Positions 18,692 through 28,088 of a stretch of DNA of 64,000 nt are shown one piece after another. Made by a program: the position numbers and the translations under genes. Under the pieces are notes generated by a model. The model had not been told where the DNA came from and searched no databases. It worked only from the letters and a program-made list of their open reading frames with translations. Positions within the stretch are counted from its first letter, which is position 1. Every line of letters starts with the position of its first letter. Source of the DNA: Arcanobacterium ihumii (lineage in GTDB: Bacteria > Actinomycetota > Actinomycetes > Actinomycetales > Actinomycetaceae); assembly GCF_900604515.1 (NCBI RefSeq), contig NZ_UWOS01000001.1:124001-188000 (forward strand). Direction: 5' to 3'.

Positions 18692-19768
18692 TCATTGGTT
18701 GACTTCTGAAAGATCATATTCAGTTTTGTTAAATTCAGTCGATAAAGTTTGATAATCACGGCGTGGCAAGCAACACGTTTGCGAGCAAGACGATGGCCAC
18801 TCGGTGGCAAGGAATCGTTTCGCCCTGCGAAGCTGATAATCGTCTGTTGCTTCCAAAACACACTCCACCAGCGAATCAACAAATGCCGGATCAATCCCCG
18901 CAGTTGCAGCTCGCCGATAACGTAAGCCAAGCTTTGCAGCAGTTGCCTTTGCCTCCGTATCGAGATCAAAGACAACCTCCATATGGTCAGTAATAAATCC
19001 GATCGGAAGTACTACGACCGACGATATACCCAACTGGGCGACTTCTTCTAAACGATCGTTAATATCTGGCTCAAGCCATTTTTGGTGTGGAGAGCCTGAG
19101 CGTGAACAAAACGCAAGGTCTAAGTCCACAGTCCTACCCAGAGATAAACTCAGTTCGGAACAGAGTTCCTTACCGATCTGCTCATGTTGCTTCTGATAGG
19201 TTTTCCCTCCCGACGCCGGTCCAGAGTTCTCATCCATCTCCACAGGAATCGAGTGCGTAACCAAAATGAGGTGAGCTTCGACGTCATCCTTCAACGCTTC
19301 GTACGCAGAGGAAACGTTCGCATCAAGAAAACCTTGGGTTGTGTAATATGGAGCAATTTTGCTCAATTCAAATCGATCCTGGGCTTGGATTTCATCGAGT
19401 GCTTGTGCGATATCTTCACGATATTGGCGGCAACCCGAATACGACGCAAAAGCCGATGTAAAGATACATAACACTCGATGTAAGCCACGCTTATCAAGGT
19501 CAGCTAGGGTATCTGAGAAATACGGAGTCCAGTTACGGTTACCGATCACAACGGGAATGCCAAGACGACTTTCGAGTTCAGCTCGCAGTTCGTCGTTACG
19601 CTCGTTAATCGGACTCACTCCGTCGAAGAGCTGATAATGCTTGCTGACTTGGATCAGTCGCTCATCAGGGATGCCTCGCCCGCGCGTCGCATTTCGCATA
19701 AAGGGAAGGACGTCGTCCATTCCGCGCGGTCCGCCGTAACTACAAAGCATAATGGCATCAAAGTTCAT
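18692..19768 (-). CDS. cpfC: Coproporphyrin ferrochelatase, probable [2Fe-2S] type
   Basis: The protein starts MNFDAIMLCSYGGPRGMDD and contains VTHSIPVEMDEN with the active-site His region, and ITDHMEVVFDLDTEA. It inserts iron into coproporphyrin III. Cys in SYSGCRQY and the C-terminal cluster CSQTCC match the positions that bind a [2Fe-2S] cluster in actinobacterial enzymes. ATG 19768 overlaps the hemA end by 11 bases and has AAGAAG upstream. Extending the frame to 19861 only adds residues that overlap hemA and resemble no ferrochelatase N terminus. Confidence 0.95.
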   Translation of the reverse strand: MNFDAIMLCSYGGPRGMDDVLPFMRNATRGRGIPDERLIQVSKHYQLFDGVSPINERNDELRAELESRLGIPVVIGNRNWTPYFSDTLADLDKRGLHRVLCIFTSAFASYSGCRQYREDIAQALDEIQAQDRFELSKIAPYYTTQGFLDANVSSAYEALKDDVEAHLILVTHSIPVEMDENSGPASGGKTYQKQHEQIGKELCSELSLSLGRTVDLDLAFCSRSGSPHQKWLEPDINDRLEEVAQLGISSVVVLPIGFITDHMEVVFDLDTEAKATAAKLGLRYRRAATAGIDPAFVDSLVECVLEATDDYQLRRAKRFLATEWPSSCSQTCCLPRRDYQTLSTEFNKTEYDLSEVNQ

Positions 19769-21071
19769 GGCTAAGATCTTCTTTCTTAAGCAAAGCGGAA
19801 AGCGGGCATCTACCCCCAGAGCCGACGGCGGAAGGCTGGATATTGGCTTCACGTGCAGCATCGCTCAAATCAATTCCAAGCGCTGAGTGCAAGGCTCGAA
19901 CGTACTCCCAATCATTTCCTGTTTCCGCTGCTTGCCGCGCCAAGATAGTTGGCGTATGGGCAATCCGCGATGCGAAGTGACCAAGTGCTCGAGCAACCTC
20001 TTCCTTGGTGAAAATCTCTTTTTCAGGAAGACGCTCAACTTCACCGCTACACAACTCATTAATATGATCACGAAACGCGACTACAACCGGATCAATTCTT
20101 CGCGATTCGATCTGTGCAACAACGTCGTTCACACCGCGTTGAATGATTTCGCGCGCACGGCAAATATGCGAACCTGCAGCCTCAGGCGCAAGTTCTTGAA
20201 TATGTTCGAGATTGATCAGACGCACACCCGGCAAATTTCCAACTCCGCTTTGCACATCGGTTTGTAACGCAAGATCCAGTATCACCAGTTCATTACGACG
20301 ACGCTCCACGACTTCTTTGACCATCGCTTCTGTAATGATCGGATTGCCTAGACCACGACATGAAATAACCAAATCCGCAAACGCTAGCGCCTCGGTGAGG
20401 TCATGCGGTTCAATCGCCTTTAATTCATGGGCTTGCGCAAATGCCTGTGCTCTACCAGACTGTGAGTAGACGTGGATGTCTTCGATCTGCCGGCCACGCA
20501 GCTGTGCAACCGTTGCACCTGCGTACGCCCCTGTTCCAATAATTAATGCAGACGCGGTTTGCGGATGATCTCCCCAAATATCAGAAACGTGGTCAAGAGC
20601 AAGCGCCACAATCGAACGCCCCGTTCCTGCCAGCCCGGTCGTGTGTGCAACTTTTCTGGAAGAACGGAGGGCAGCGTCAATGACGCGCGATAAATCTGAG
20701 TTAGTTGAATGGGATTTGAGCGCTTGCAGGTGGGCTCTTTTAAGTTGTCCACTAATTTCACGTTCCCCAACAACCATCGAATCCAAACCGGCAGCTACTT
20801 CAAAAATATGGTTGATGGCTTTCTTTCCATGAAGGAAACTCGGCGTCATTGAAAGTTCTTGATTAATTGCCCGTTCAATATCCATTTCAGTGGCGCTATC
20901 AACTGAATCGAGATAAAGATCGACTCGGTTGCAAGTGGTGAGAACAACGACGGCGTCTACACACCGATAAGCCAGCAGACGAGATGAAATATTATCTAGA
21001 TGACGCGATACATCGGCAACCTGTGCTAAACCATGTATGTAGTGATGTACCGATGCGCTAACTATTCCCAC
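19758..21071 (-). CDS. hemA: Glutamyl-tRNA reductase
   Basis: A 437-aa protein. VVLTTCNRVDLY carries the catalytic Cys, GLDSMVVGEREISGQLK is the family signature, and ALIIGTGAYAGATVAQL is the NADPH site. It reduces glutamyl-tRNA to glutamate semialdehyde, the committed step to heme. The start is GTG, matching the conserved N terminus. It heads the leftward arm of the heme locus, 95 bases from divergent hemE. Confidence 0.97.
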   Translation of the reverse strand: MGIVSASVHHYIHGLAQVADVSRHLDNISSRLLAYRCVDAVVVLTTCNRVDLYLDSVDSATEMDIERAINQELSMTPSFLHGKKAINHIFEVAAGLDSMVVGEREISGQLKRAHLQALKSHSTNSDLSRVIDAALRSSRKVAHTTGLAGTGRSIVALALDHVSDIWGDHPQTASALIIGTGAYAGATVAQLRGRQIEDIHVYSQSGRAQAFAQAHELKAIEPHDLTEALAFADLVISCRGLGNPIITEAMVKEVVERRRNELVILDLALQTDVQSGVGNLPGVRLINLEHIQELAPEAAGSHICRAREIIQRGVNDVVAQIESRRIDPVVVAFRDHINELCSGEVERLPEKEIFTKEEVARALGHFASRIAHTPTILARQAAETGNDWEYVRALHSALGIDLSDAAREANIQPSAVGSGGRCPLSALLKKEDLSHEL

Positions 21072-21166
21072 AACAAACCATTCAAACAGATCTGAACAAA
21101 CATCTCAATTTTAGATGACACCCTTGTAAATTACCTCTCCGGTAGAATGTCTGCAACAATGGATAT

Positions 21167-22195
21167 GTGACTTCAAATTTTCTTTCAGCACTTCAAGGAA
21201 TAAGACCTACAACCACCCCTGTTTGGTTCATGCGCCAAGCCGGAAGATCGTTGCCAGAATACCGAAAAGTCCGTGGCGAAATGACCGTGTTGGAGTCATG
21301 CCTCATCCCCGAACTTGCCGCCGAAATCACGGCACAACCGGTCCGACGCCACGGCGTTGATGCGGCGGTATTTTTTAGCGACATCACTGTCCCAATGAAG
21401 CTAGCTGGAGTTGATGTTGAGATCCAACCCGGTGTTGGTCCAGTAATGGACAAAGCCTACCGATCTGCATCGGACATCCAAGAACTTACTGCACGCGATC
21501 CCGGCGAAGCAACGTTGATCACCGAGGGAGTCCGCATAGCAAAAGAAGAACTTGATGTTCCTATTCTAGCCTTTGCTGGCGCTCCATTCACGATGGCAGC
21601 TTACCTTGTTGAAGGAAAGCCATCACGCGATCACCTAGCAGCACGCACACTTATGCATTCTGATCCAGAATCGTGGTTTACACTTGCAGATTGGTGTGCT
21701 CGTATATCTATAGAATTCATACGCGCACAGATTGACGGCGGAGCACAGGCTTTCCAGCTTTTTGATTCTTGGGCAGGCTCACTTTCTAAGCGCGATTACG
21801 TTACATATTGTGCACCCGCATCACGTTCAATTTTAAACGCGGATTTGGGAGTTCCAACCATCCACTTCGGGCTTGGAACCGGAACAATGCTCGAAGAATT
21901 TGCAGTCGATACTAACTGCCTTGGAATTGACTATCGAACCGATCTTTCAAATGCAATTAAACAGCTCCGTGGTAGCGATCCTGCGCGTGCCGCCGTCGTC
22001 CAAGGAAACATCGACCCTGCCATGCTCGCTTGCCCACAAGATGTTTTATACCGTCACGTTGATGAGATCTTGGACGCTGGCAAGCAGGCAGACGCTCACA
22101 TAGTTAATCTCGGTCACGGCGTTCCTAAAGACACAAACCCTGAAGTATTAACGAAACTCGTGCAGTACATCCACGAAAGTAACGCGAATGCCTGA
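21167..22195 (+). CDS. hemE: Uroporphyrinogen decarboxylase
   Basis: A 342-aa protein with the N-terminal signature RPTTTPVWFMRQAGRSLPEYR, here read as short segments VWFMRQAGRSLPEYR and VFFSDITVPMKLAGV, plus FAGAPFTMAAYLVEG and NLGHGVPKDTNPE. It decarboxylates the four acetate side chains to give coproporphyrinogen III. The start is GTG 21167. An upstream GGTAGAAT (21141-21148) is a plausible extended -10. It heads the rightward heme operon and overlaps cgoX by 8 bases. Confidence 0.97.
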   Translation: MTSNFLSALQGIRPTTTPVWFMRQAGRSLPEYRKVRGEMTVLESCLIPELAAEITAQPVRRHGVDAAVFFSDITVPMKLAGVDVEIQPGVGPVMDKAYRSASDIQELTARDPGEATLITEGVRIAKEELDVPILAFAGAPFTMAAYLVEGKPSRDHLAARTLMHSDPESWFTLADWCARISIEFIRAQIDGGAQAFQLFDSWAGSLSKRDYVTYCAPASRSILNADLGVPTIHFGLGTGTMLEEFAVDTNCLGIDYRTDLSNAIKQLRGSDPARAAVVQGNIDPAMLACPQDVLYRHVDEILDAGKQADAHIVNLGHGVPKDTNPEVLTKLVQYIHESNANA

Positions 22196-23579
22196 AAACG
22201 TTGTTATCCTAGGCGGTGGTATTGCAGGCTTAACCACCGCTTATGCCCTCGCTAAACGTGGGATCTTGGCAAGAATTATCGAAGCTCGCCACCACCTCGG
22301 CGGACTAGTTGCCAGCGGGCACGTGGGAGGAATTCAGCTCGATCTAGGTGCAGAGTCTTTCGCTCTTCGCTCCAGCGTGATTTGCGAGCTCTGCGATGAG
22401 CTCGGACTTCCCTACCGCACTCCAGCCGGGCAGTCCTGGGTGTGGAACGACGGTATCGCTACGCCAATCGCTCATGGTTTGTGGGGAATACCGTCAAGTT
22501 GGGATGATCACGCCTTTCAGGTTCTCACCGACGACGAATTGGAGATTGCCCACCGTGATCGCGCTCTGGGGCCAAGAGTCGGTTCGGATTCTACTACACT
22601 TGCAGAACTGGTACGTGTTCGGCTTGGTCAAGCAGTACTAGAAAAAATGGTGGAGCCAGTTGCTGGTGGTGTTCACACGGCCTCCCCTGACGATCTTGAT
22701 CTCGACACTGTTTGTCCGGGCCTGCGAGACGCCATTCAGCGTGAAGGTTCACTTATTTCTGCAGTTCATTCGATCCGTGGAAATTCCGCCCCAGTGTTAG
22801 CCCAACCAGTTGGGGGAATGAGCCAGTTAGTCCGGGCTCTTATTGAGCGCCTCAAACGCTTCGGCACCCAAATTGACACCGGTTTAATCGTTACCGATAT
22901 AGCGCGTGAAGGCTCCGAATTCGAGATTTTGGTTGCAGAAAGTGACGGTAATAGATCCAATCCGAAACCGGTTCCTGGGACTGAAGAAATTTTGAACGCC
23001 GATCGTGTGATTATGGCTTTGAGCGGGTCAAGCGCACTCCCATTGCTAAACAAATTCCCAGAGATTAACTTCGAGTGGGAAGCGCCCCAAGGCGCGGCAA
23101 TTACCACTGCATCTCTGATACTAAATAATTCTTTGCTTGACGAAGCTCCTCGTGGTTCAGGACTTTTGGTGAAGCCAGGATCCGCGATGCGTGCAAAAGC
23201 CCTCACTCATTATTCGATAAAATGGCCATGGGCTTATGAAACACTTAGTAAGATACATGGACCCAGCACTCACGTTGTTCGAGTTTCATATGGACGCCCA
23301 GATGAACCCGTTCAGATTCCTTCGCCATCCGATGTACTTTCAGATGCTTCGAGGCTTCTCAGCATCGAACTCAGCCGTACCGATCTTCTTGATTGCCGGA
23401 TTATTCATTGGGGACCGTCGTTGTCACCTCATTCGCCTGAGCATCGAAATCATTTAGAATCCTTAAAGCGCGAAATAGCGCTAATTCCTGGACTTGACGT
23501 TACGGGAGCTTGGATCGCCGGCACTGGTTTAGGCGCGGTTATTCCCCATGCATATGAGATTGGTGAGAACCTTGAATAA
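22188..23579 (+). CDS. cgoX: Coproporphyrinogen III oxidase (HemY type)
   Basis: A 463-aa FAD enzyme. VVILGGGIAGLTTAYALAKRG is the dinucleotide-binding site and ARHHLGGLV its continuation, followed by DLGAESF and EPVAGGVHTASP. The C terminus has WIAGTGLGAVIPHAYEIG. With cpfC and chdC also present, the enzyme is expected to oxidise coproporphyrinogen III to coproporphyrin III rather than protoporphyrinogen. It overlaps hemE before and hemC after, so translation is coupled. Confidence 0.93.
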   Translation: MPENVVILGGGIAGLTTAYALAKRGILARIIEARHHLGGLVASGHVGGIQLDLGAESFALRSSVICELCDELGLPYRTPAGQSWVWNDGIATPIAHGLWGIPSSWDDHAFQVLTDDELEIAHRDRALGPRVGSDSTTLAELVRVRLGQAVLEKMVEPVAGGVHTASPDDLDLDTVCPGLRDAIQREGSLISAVHSIRGNSAPVLAQPVGGMSQLVRALIERLKRFGTQIDTGLIVTDIAREGSEFEILVAESDGNRSNPKPVPGTEEILNADRVIMALSGSSALPLLNKFPEINFEWEAPQGAAITTASLILNNSLLDEAPRGSGLLVKPGSAMRAKALTHYSIKWPWAYETLSKIHGPSTHVVRVSYGRPDEPVQIPSPSDVLSDASRLLSIELSRTDLLDCRIIHWGPSLSPHSPEHRNHLESLKREIALIPGLDVTGAWIAGTGLGAVIPHAYEIGENLE

Positions 23580-24663
23580 AATTTGTATCGGCACTCGCGG
23601 AAGCGAATTGGCACGCACACAAACCATGATCGTTGGAGATTCATTGCGTGAGCTGGGATTCGAAGTTGAATACCGAATCATTAAGACCGAAGGCGACCAA
23701 TCCGCACAATCTTTGGTTCGTCTTGGAGGAATTGGAGTATTTGCGGCGGCGCTTCGCGTAGCCTTGCTGGATAACGAATGCGACATCGCAGTTCACAGCT
23801 TTAAAGATCTACCGACTGCCTCAGTTCCTGGTTTAGCAATTGGCGCTGTACCTACCGGAATTGATTCCCATGACGTTCTTTGCTCAGTAGATAACACTCC
23901 GCTTTTGGATCTTCCCTCTGGCGCAACGATTGGCACTGGTTCTCCTCGTCGAGCAGCCCAGATTCGTAGGCTTCGCCCAGATCTTCACCTTGTAGACATA
24001 CGCGGAAATGTTGGGACTCGTTTAGCTCGAGTACGGGGAAAGGCTGCAGATATAGAAGGCGACCTTGACGGTGTTGTTCTTGCTCGAGCGGGCCTCGCTC
24101 GATTGGGGAGAATCGATGCGATCACCGAAAACCTCGATATTTTGCCAGCTCCTGCCCAAGGGAAACTTGCAATCGAATGCCGCGTAACCGATGTCCCTTG
24201 GAGTTCTTCCTCTCCTCTGGCTCAGGCACTTCGGAAGCTTAACGATATTCCATCCCGGCTCGCTGCGGGTGCTGAGCGAGCCGTGCTTGAGGGACTTCAA
24301 GCTGGTTGCGCAGCTCCTGTAGGTGCGAAGGCAAGCAACTCTACCTTGGACGCCGCCGTCTTTTCCACCGACGGACAGCAAAGTGTTTCCGTTCAGATTC
24401 CACTCCCGCCACAAGAGCTTTTCTATCTCGAAACTCCGGCGCTCAATAACCTTTCCATAGACATTATAAAGCTTGATGAAGCAGCACGCCTGTGCGGTCT
24501 TCAAGCAGCTCAGAAACTTATCGACCAAGGCGCCGGATCCATCACGAATCTTCACGCCACCAAGGAACGCGGTACACAACCGACTCACCATTCTCAGGCG
24601 CTATGGCGTCCGGGAATAAACGGTCCAAGCGACGACGGTGCAGACGTTTCGGTGCACGCATGA
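23548..24663 (+). CDS. hemC: Hydroxymethylbilane synthase
   Basis: The protein has IGTRGSELARTQ near the N terminus, HSFKDLPT, GTGSPRRAAQIRR, LDGVVLARAGLARLG, and GLQAGCAAPVGA, whose Cys holds the dipyrromethane cofactor. It joins four porphobilinogens. The true start is uncertain: ATG 23548 overlaps cgoX by 32 bases, GTG 23563 and TTG 23572 (with GGTGAG just before) would give shorter N termini closer to the family. The last 40 residues are a non-conserved tail. The stop overlaps the hemD start. Confidence 0.95.
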   Translation: MHMRLVRTLNKICIGTRGSELARTQTMIVGDSLRELGFEVEYRIIKTEGDQSAQSLVRLGGIGVFAAALRVALLDNECDIAVHSFKDLPTASVPGLAIGAVPTGIDSHDVLCSVDNTPLLDLPSGATIGTGSPRRAAQIRRLRPDLHLVDIRGNVGTRLARVRGKAADIEGDLDGVVLARAGLARLGRIDAITENLDILPAPAQGKLAIECRVTDVPWSSSSPLAQALRKLNDIPSRLAAGAERAVLEGLQAGCAAPVGAKASNSTLDAAVFSTDGQQSVSVQIPLPPQELFYLETPALNNLSIDIIKLDEAARLCGLQAAQKLIDQGAGSITNLHATKERGTQPTHHSQALWRPGINGPSDDGADVSVHA

Positions 24664-25424
24664 AAATCGTCATTTCCCAAGGATCACCGACTCTTGCTCA
24701 GGAAGTTCAAAAACTCCTTGAGCAAGATGCCCAAGCGGATGGAGAAATCCACTTCCAAATACTGAGCGCTACATTAACAGAGTTCCACTCGATTGAATTT
24801 GTACCACCCGCAGAACCGATTTCCTGGGTTTTCATCACCTCAGCACGCACCTTAGATTTTATGAATGAGGACCACAAACAGTTCTTGCGCACCTTGGCGG
24901 AAAACGGAACAAAGTTTGCTGTTGTTGGTAACCGTAGCAAAGAGTATTTAAGTAGGTTGGGGATTTTGATAGATGTTCCCGCTCAACCAACTGCCCGAGC
25001 TCTTATCAATGTATTAAATCAATCGATTGATACCACGGATTCACTTTCCACGTACACTTCAGCCCTACTTTTAAACCAACCAATCGCCTGGCTTCCTGGC
25101 TCTGCGGCGGCTAAAGAAACTTTGGCTGATGGCTTAAAGGAACTCGGATTGCAAGTGATCCGCAGTGCGGTTTATTGTCCGTCACCAGTTAAACACTTAG
25201 ACCCTATTTATTATGAGGCGGACGTCGTCGTTCTTACCTCAGGTTCTGCCGCCCATGCCTACCATTGTTTCCAAGGCAAAGCTCCAGTGATCGCATTTGG
25301 TAATCAGACGCGTGCAGATGCCCAAGCCTATGGCCTCAACGTGGTGGCTACGGCGTCGTCGCCAGATGCGACGGGAATTGCACGTGAGTTGAGACGCTAT
25401 ACAAACGCTTCCTTATCTCCCTGA
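24660..25424 (+). CDS. hemD: Uroporphyrinogen-III synthase
   Basis: A 254-aa protein of the divergent HemD family. Supporting features are its place directly after hemC with an ATGA overlap, the segment [13 protein letters not shown], and [13 protein letters not shown] followed by [19 protein letters not shown], which is the usual C-terminal pattern. It inverts ring D while closing the macrocycle. An upstream extension of the frame to 24492 only overlaps hemC and is not used. Confidence 0.9.
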   Translation: MKIVISQGSPTLAQEVQKLLEQDAQADGEIHFQILSATLTEFHSIEFVPPAEPISWVFITSARTLDFMNEDHKQFLRTLAENGTKFAVVGNRSKEYLSRLGILIDVPAQPTARALINVLNQSIDTTDSLSTYTSALLLNQPIAWLPGSAAAKETLADGLKELGLQVIRSAVYCPSPVKHLDPIYYEADVVVLTSGSAAHAYHCFQGKAPVIAFGNQTRADAQAYGLNVVATASSPDATGIARELRRYTNASLSP

Positions 25425-25527
25425 CTTTCAATTATCACAGTTAGAAGGTACTCCACGAACCCTGCTCAACTACTCAAGAAAATACCAACCCGTCTCTAAG
25501 AAAATAGAAAAACGAAAGAAGAATTCC

Positions 25528-26505
25528 ATGAAATTTCGGCCACGTCGTCTTCGCACAACGGCAGCGATGCGCGGATTAGTTGCAGAAACTCGGGTTCATC
25601 CACACCAGCTTATGTATCCAGTTTTTGTTCGCGAGGGAATCACTGAGCCAACCGAGATCAGCGCAATGCCTGGGCAATACCAGCACACTCTCGATTCAAT
25701 TCGAAACGTTGCAACACACCTGGTAGAAGCCGGAGTTGGAGGCATGGATCTGTTTGGTGTTCCGTTAGATGAGCAAAAAGACAAGCAAGGTTCAATTGCC
25801 TGGGATCCAAATGGGATCCTCAATCGTGCAATCACCGCGGTTCGTGAAGAAGTTGGTGATGCACTGGTTGTATGCGCAGACACTTGTTTGGATGAATTTA
25901 CCAGTCACGGGCACTGCGGCGTTTTAACGCCTTCCGGCTACGTGGATAACGACGCGACCTTGGAGCTCTATGCGCGAATGGCGCTCTCCCAAGCACATGC
26001 TGGTGCTCATATGGTTAGTCCATCAGGGATGATGGACGGTCAAGTAGCTTATATTAGGAAAGCATTGGACAACGAAGGATTTACAGAAACCGCAATCATG
26101 GCGTATTCGGCGAAGTATGCTTCGGCATTTTTCGGTCCATTCCGCGAGGCAGTAGGTTCGACACTGCACGGAGATAGGAAGTCCTACCAGCAAGACCCAG
26201 CAAACCGAAAAGAAGGTTTGCGCGAAGCTCTGCTCGATATTGCCGAGGGCGCGGATATCGTTATGGTGAAGCCCGCGAGCCACTACTTGGATGTAGTTGG
26301 CGATGTAGCAGCGTCGGTAGATGTTCCTGTTGCCGCCTACCAAGTGAGTGGCGAGTATGCGATGCTCGAAGCAGCGGCTCAAAACGGCTGGATCGATCGT
26401 GAACGCGCAATCGATGAATCTCTTGTTTCAATATCACGAGCCGGCGCTGACGTAATCCTTACCTATTGGGCACTCGAATACGCTCAGCGCTCGCAAAAGA
26501 ACTAG
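25528..26505 (+). CDS. hemB: Delta-aminolevulinic acid dehydratase (porphobilinogen synthase)
   Basis: A 325-aa protein with [15 protein letters not shown], the metal site [16 protein letters not shown], the Schiff-base lysines in [16 protein letters not shown] and [10 protein letters not shown], and [10 protein letters not shown]. It condenses two ALA molecules. Cysteines in the metal loop are partly kept, so metal use (Zn or Mg) cannot be called. ATG 25528 is 103 bases after hemD, with an AAAGAAG-type ribosome binding site. Confidence 0.97.
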   Translation: MKFRPRRLRTTAAMRGLVAETRVHPHQLMYPVFVREGITEPTEISAMPGQYQHTLDSIRNVATHLVEAGVGGMDLFGVPLDEQKDKQGSIAWDPNGILNRAITAVREEVGDALVVCADTCLDEFTSHGHCGVLTPSGYVDNDATLELYARMALSQAHAGAHMVSPSGMMDGQVAYIRKALDNEGFTETAIMAYSAKYASAFFGPFREAVGSTLHGDRKSYQQDPANRKEGLREALLDIAEGADIVMVKPASHYLDVVGDVAASVDVPVAAYQVSGEYAMLEAAAQNGWIDRERAIDESLVSISRAGADVILTYWALEYAQRSQKN

Positions 26506-26568
26506 TAGTCATCGTTTCACGACCGCAACAGCATTCATTCGATCTTCATTCATTCAAAGGACGGTATT

Positions 26569-27975
26569 GTGAATTCTCACGAATCATTTTTACGGGCACA
26601 AGTTGCAATTCCTGGGGGCGTTAATTCCCCGGTACGTGCGTTCGGATCAGTAGGCGGTGTCCCTCGTTTTATCACCGATGCTTACGGTCCATATATTAAA
26701 GATAACGAAGGCAAAGAGTACGTAGACTTAGTGTGTACTTGGGGACCTTCCCTGCTTGGACATGCACCGGCTGAGGTAATCGAAGCTGTTCGAGAATCGG
26801 CAACCCATGGTCTTAGCTTCGGTGCCCCGACTGATCGAGAAACCGATCTTGCTAATGCAATCAGTACCCGTGTTCCAGTTGCTGAACAGGTTCGCTTAGT
26901 TTCAACTGGCACAGAAGCAACGATGACGGCAATTCGCCTTGCTCGTGGCATCACCAAACGCGACGTCATCATCAAGTTCGCTGGTTGCTATCATGGTCAT
27001 TCCGATGCACTGCTCGCAGCCGCAGGTTCAGGTGTTGCCACCCAGGGACTTCCCGGCTCAGCTGGAGTTCCAGTAAGTACTGCAGCTGATACTATCGTTC
27101 TTCCCTATAACGACGCCGATGCCCTGCGCGAAGCATTTGTCTTGCGTGGTGAGGAAATCGCTGCCGTCATCACAGAAGCCTCACCGGCAAATATGGGAAT
27201 TGTTCCGCCGATCAATGACTTCAACCAGGTGATTCGTGAAGAAACAAAGCGCGCTGGTGCCTTGATGATTATGGATGAAGTGCTCACGGGATTCCGTTGC
27301 TCATCTGCTGGTTTCTGGGGATTTGAAACCGGTTATGCTGAAAATAATCACATTGCCAAGATGCCTGATACTGCACTATTTGACCAAGCTGCACGCCATG
27401 CCTGGCGTGGGGCAGAGCTTGCAGGTCTCGCTTACACACCGGACATTATCACCTTTGGAAAAGTTGTAGGTGGTGGTATGCCGCTTGCTGCCCTTGGAGC
27501 ATCTGCAGAGATCATGGCGCACTTAGCTCCGCTCGGCTCGGTCTACCAAGCGGGCACGCTTTCCGGGAATCCTTTGGCGACTGCAGCAGGCTTAAAAACT
27601 CTTGAACTGGCAACCGAGTCGGTATACGAACGAATCAACACTGTTTCCAATATTTTAGTAAATACACTCAGCGAGGAACTGACAAAGGCAAGTTTGCCAT
27701 TTGTGATTAACCGAGCCTCCAACCTGTTCAGCCTCTTCTTTGGTGAGAATCCGGCAAAGACAGGCGTTGCTAACTACGATCAATCACAGTCTCAAAACAC
27801 GGCAGCTTACACTACGTTCTTCCATGCAATGCTCGATGCAGGGGTGTCTTTGCCGCCGTCATGCTTCGAATCGTGGTTCGTGTCAGCTGCACATGATGAC
27901 TCGGCCGTCAATCGGATCATCGAAGCAATCCCTCAGGCAATTCAAGACGTAGTTGCCTCTCTGCCCGCCAAATAG
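26569..27975 (+). CDS. hemL: Glutamate-1-semialdehyde 2,1-aminomutase
   Basis: A 468-aa PLP enzyme. IPGGVNSPVRAFGSVGG opens the protein. STGTEATMTAIRLARG and CYHGHSDALL bind the cofactor, DEVLTGFR precedes the PLP lysine in ITFGKVVGGGMPLAA, and AGTLSGNPLA follows. It converts glutamate semialdehyde to ALA after HemA. The start is GTG with AAAGGA upstream. It ends the rightward heme operon before a strong terminator. An insertion of about 25 residues lies between DEVLTGFR and ITFGK compared with the usual length. Confidence 0.97.
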   Translation: MNSHESFLRAQVAIPGGVNSPVRAFGSVGGVPRFITDAYGPYIKDNEGKEYVDLVCTWGPSLLGHAPAEVIEAVRESATHGLSFGAPTDRETDLANAISTRVPVAEQVRLVSTGTEATMTAIRLARGITKRDVIIKFAGCYHGHSDALLAAAGSGVATQGLPGSAGVPVSTAADTIVLPYNDADALREAFVLRGEEIAAVITEASPANMGIVPPINDFNQVIREETKRAGALMIMDEVLTGFRCSSAGFWGFETGYAENNHIAKMPDTALFDQAARHAWRGAELAGLAYTPDIITFGKVVGGGMPLAALGASAEIMAHLAPLGSVYQAGTLSGNPLATAAGLKTLELATESVYERINTVSNILVNTLSEELTKASLPFVINRASNLFSLFFGENPAKTGVANYDQSQSQNTAAYTTFFHAMLDAGVSLPPSCFESWFVSAAHDDSAVNRIIEAIPQAIQDVVASLPAK

Positions 27976-28015
27976 TAACCACAGCATAATAGGCATACTT
28001 CGTCGTAGGTAATGT

Positions 28016-28056
28016 GAGGAGGGTGGGACGAAAAAGGTTTTCGTCCCACCCTCCTC
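28016..28056. terminator. Strong terminator between hemL and the sialidase gene
   Basis: A perfect 19-base stem (28016-28034 and 28038-28056) with a 3-base loop, followed by TATTT. It lies between two convergent genes and can stop transcription from both sides. Confidence 0.9.
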
Positions 28057-28088
28057 TATTTACTAACTTGCGTTAGCTGGCCCAGTTC

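Noticed and set aside
19769-19861. N-terminal extension of the ferrochelatase to 19861
   Set aside because: It overlaps hemA deeply, and the family N terminus begins at the ATG at 19768.
24022-24591. A 189-aa minus-strand frame inside hemC
   Set aside because: It overlaps the conserved core of hemC, and its residues show no family pattern.
24492-24659. N-terminal extension of hemD
   Set aside because: It is the out-of-frame shadow of the hemC end, rich in Arg and Ser, and the ATGA overlap start at 24660 is typical.
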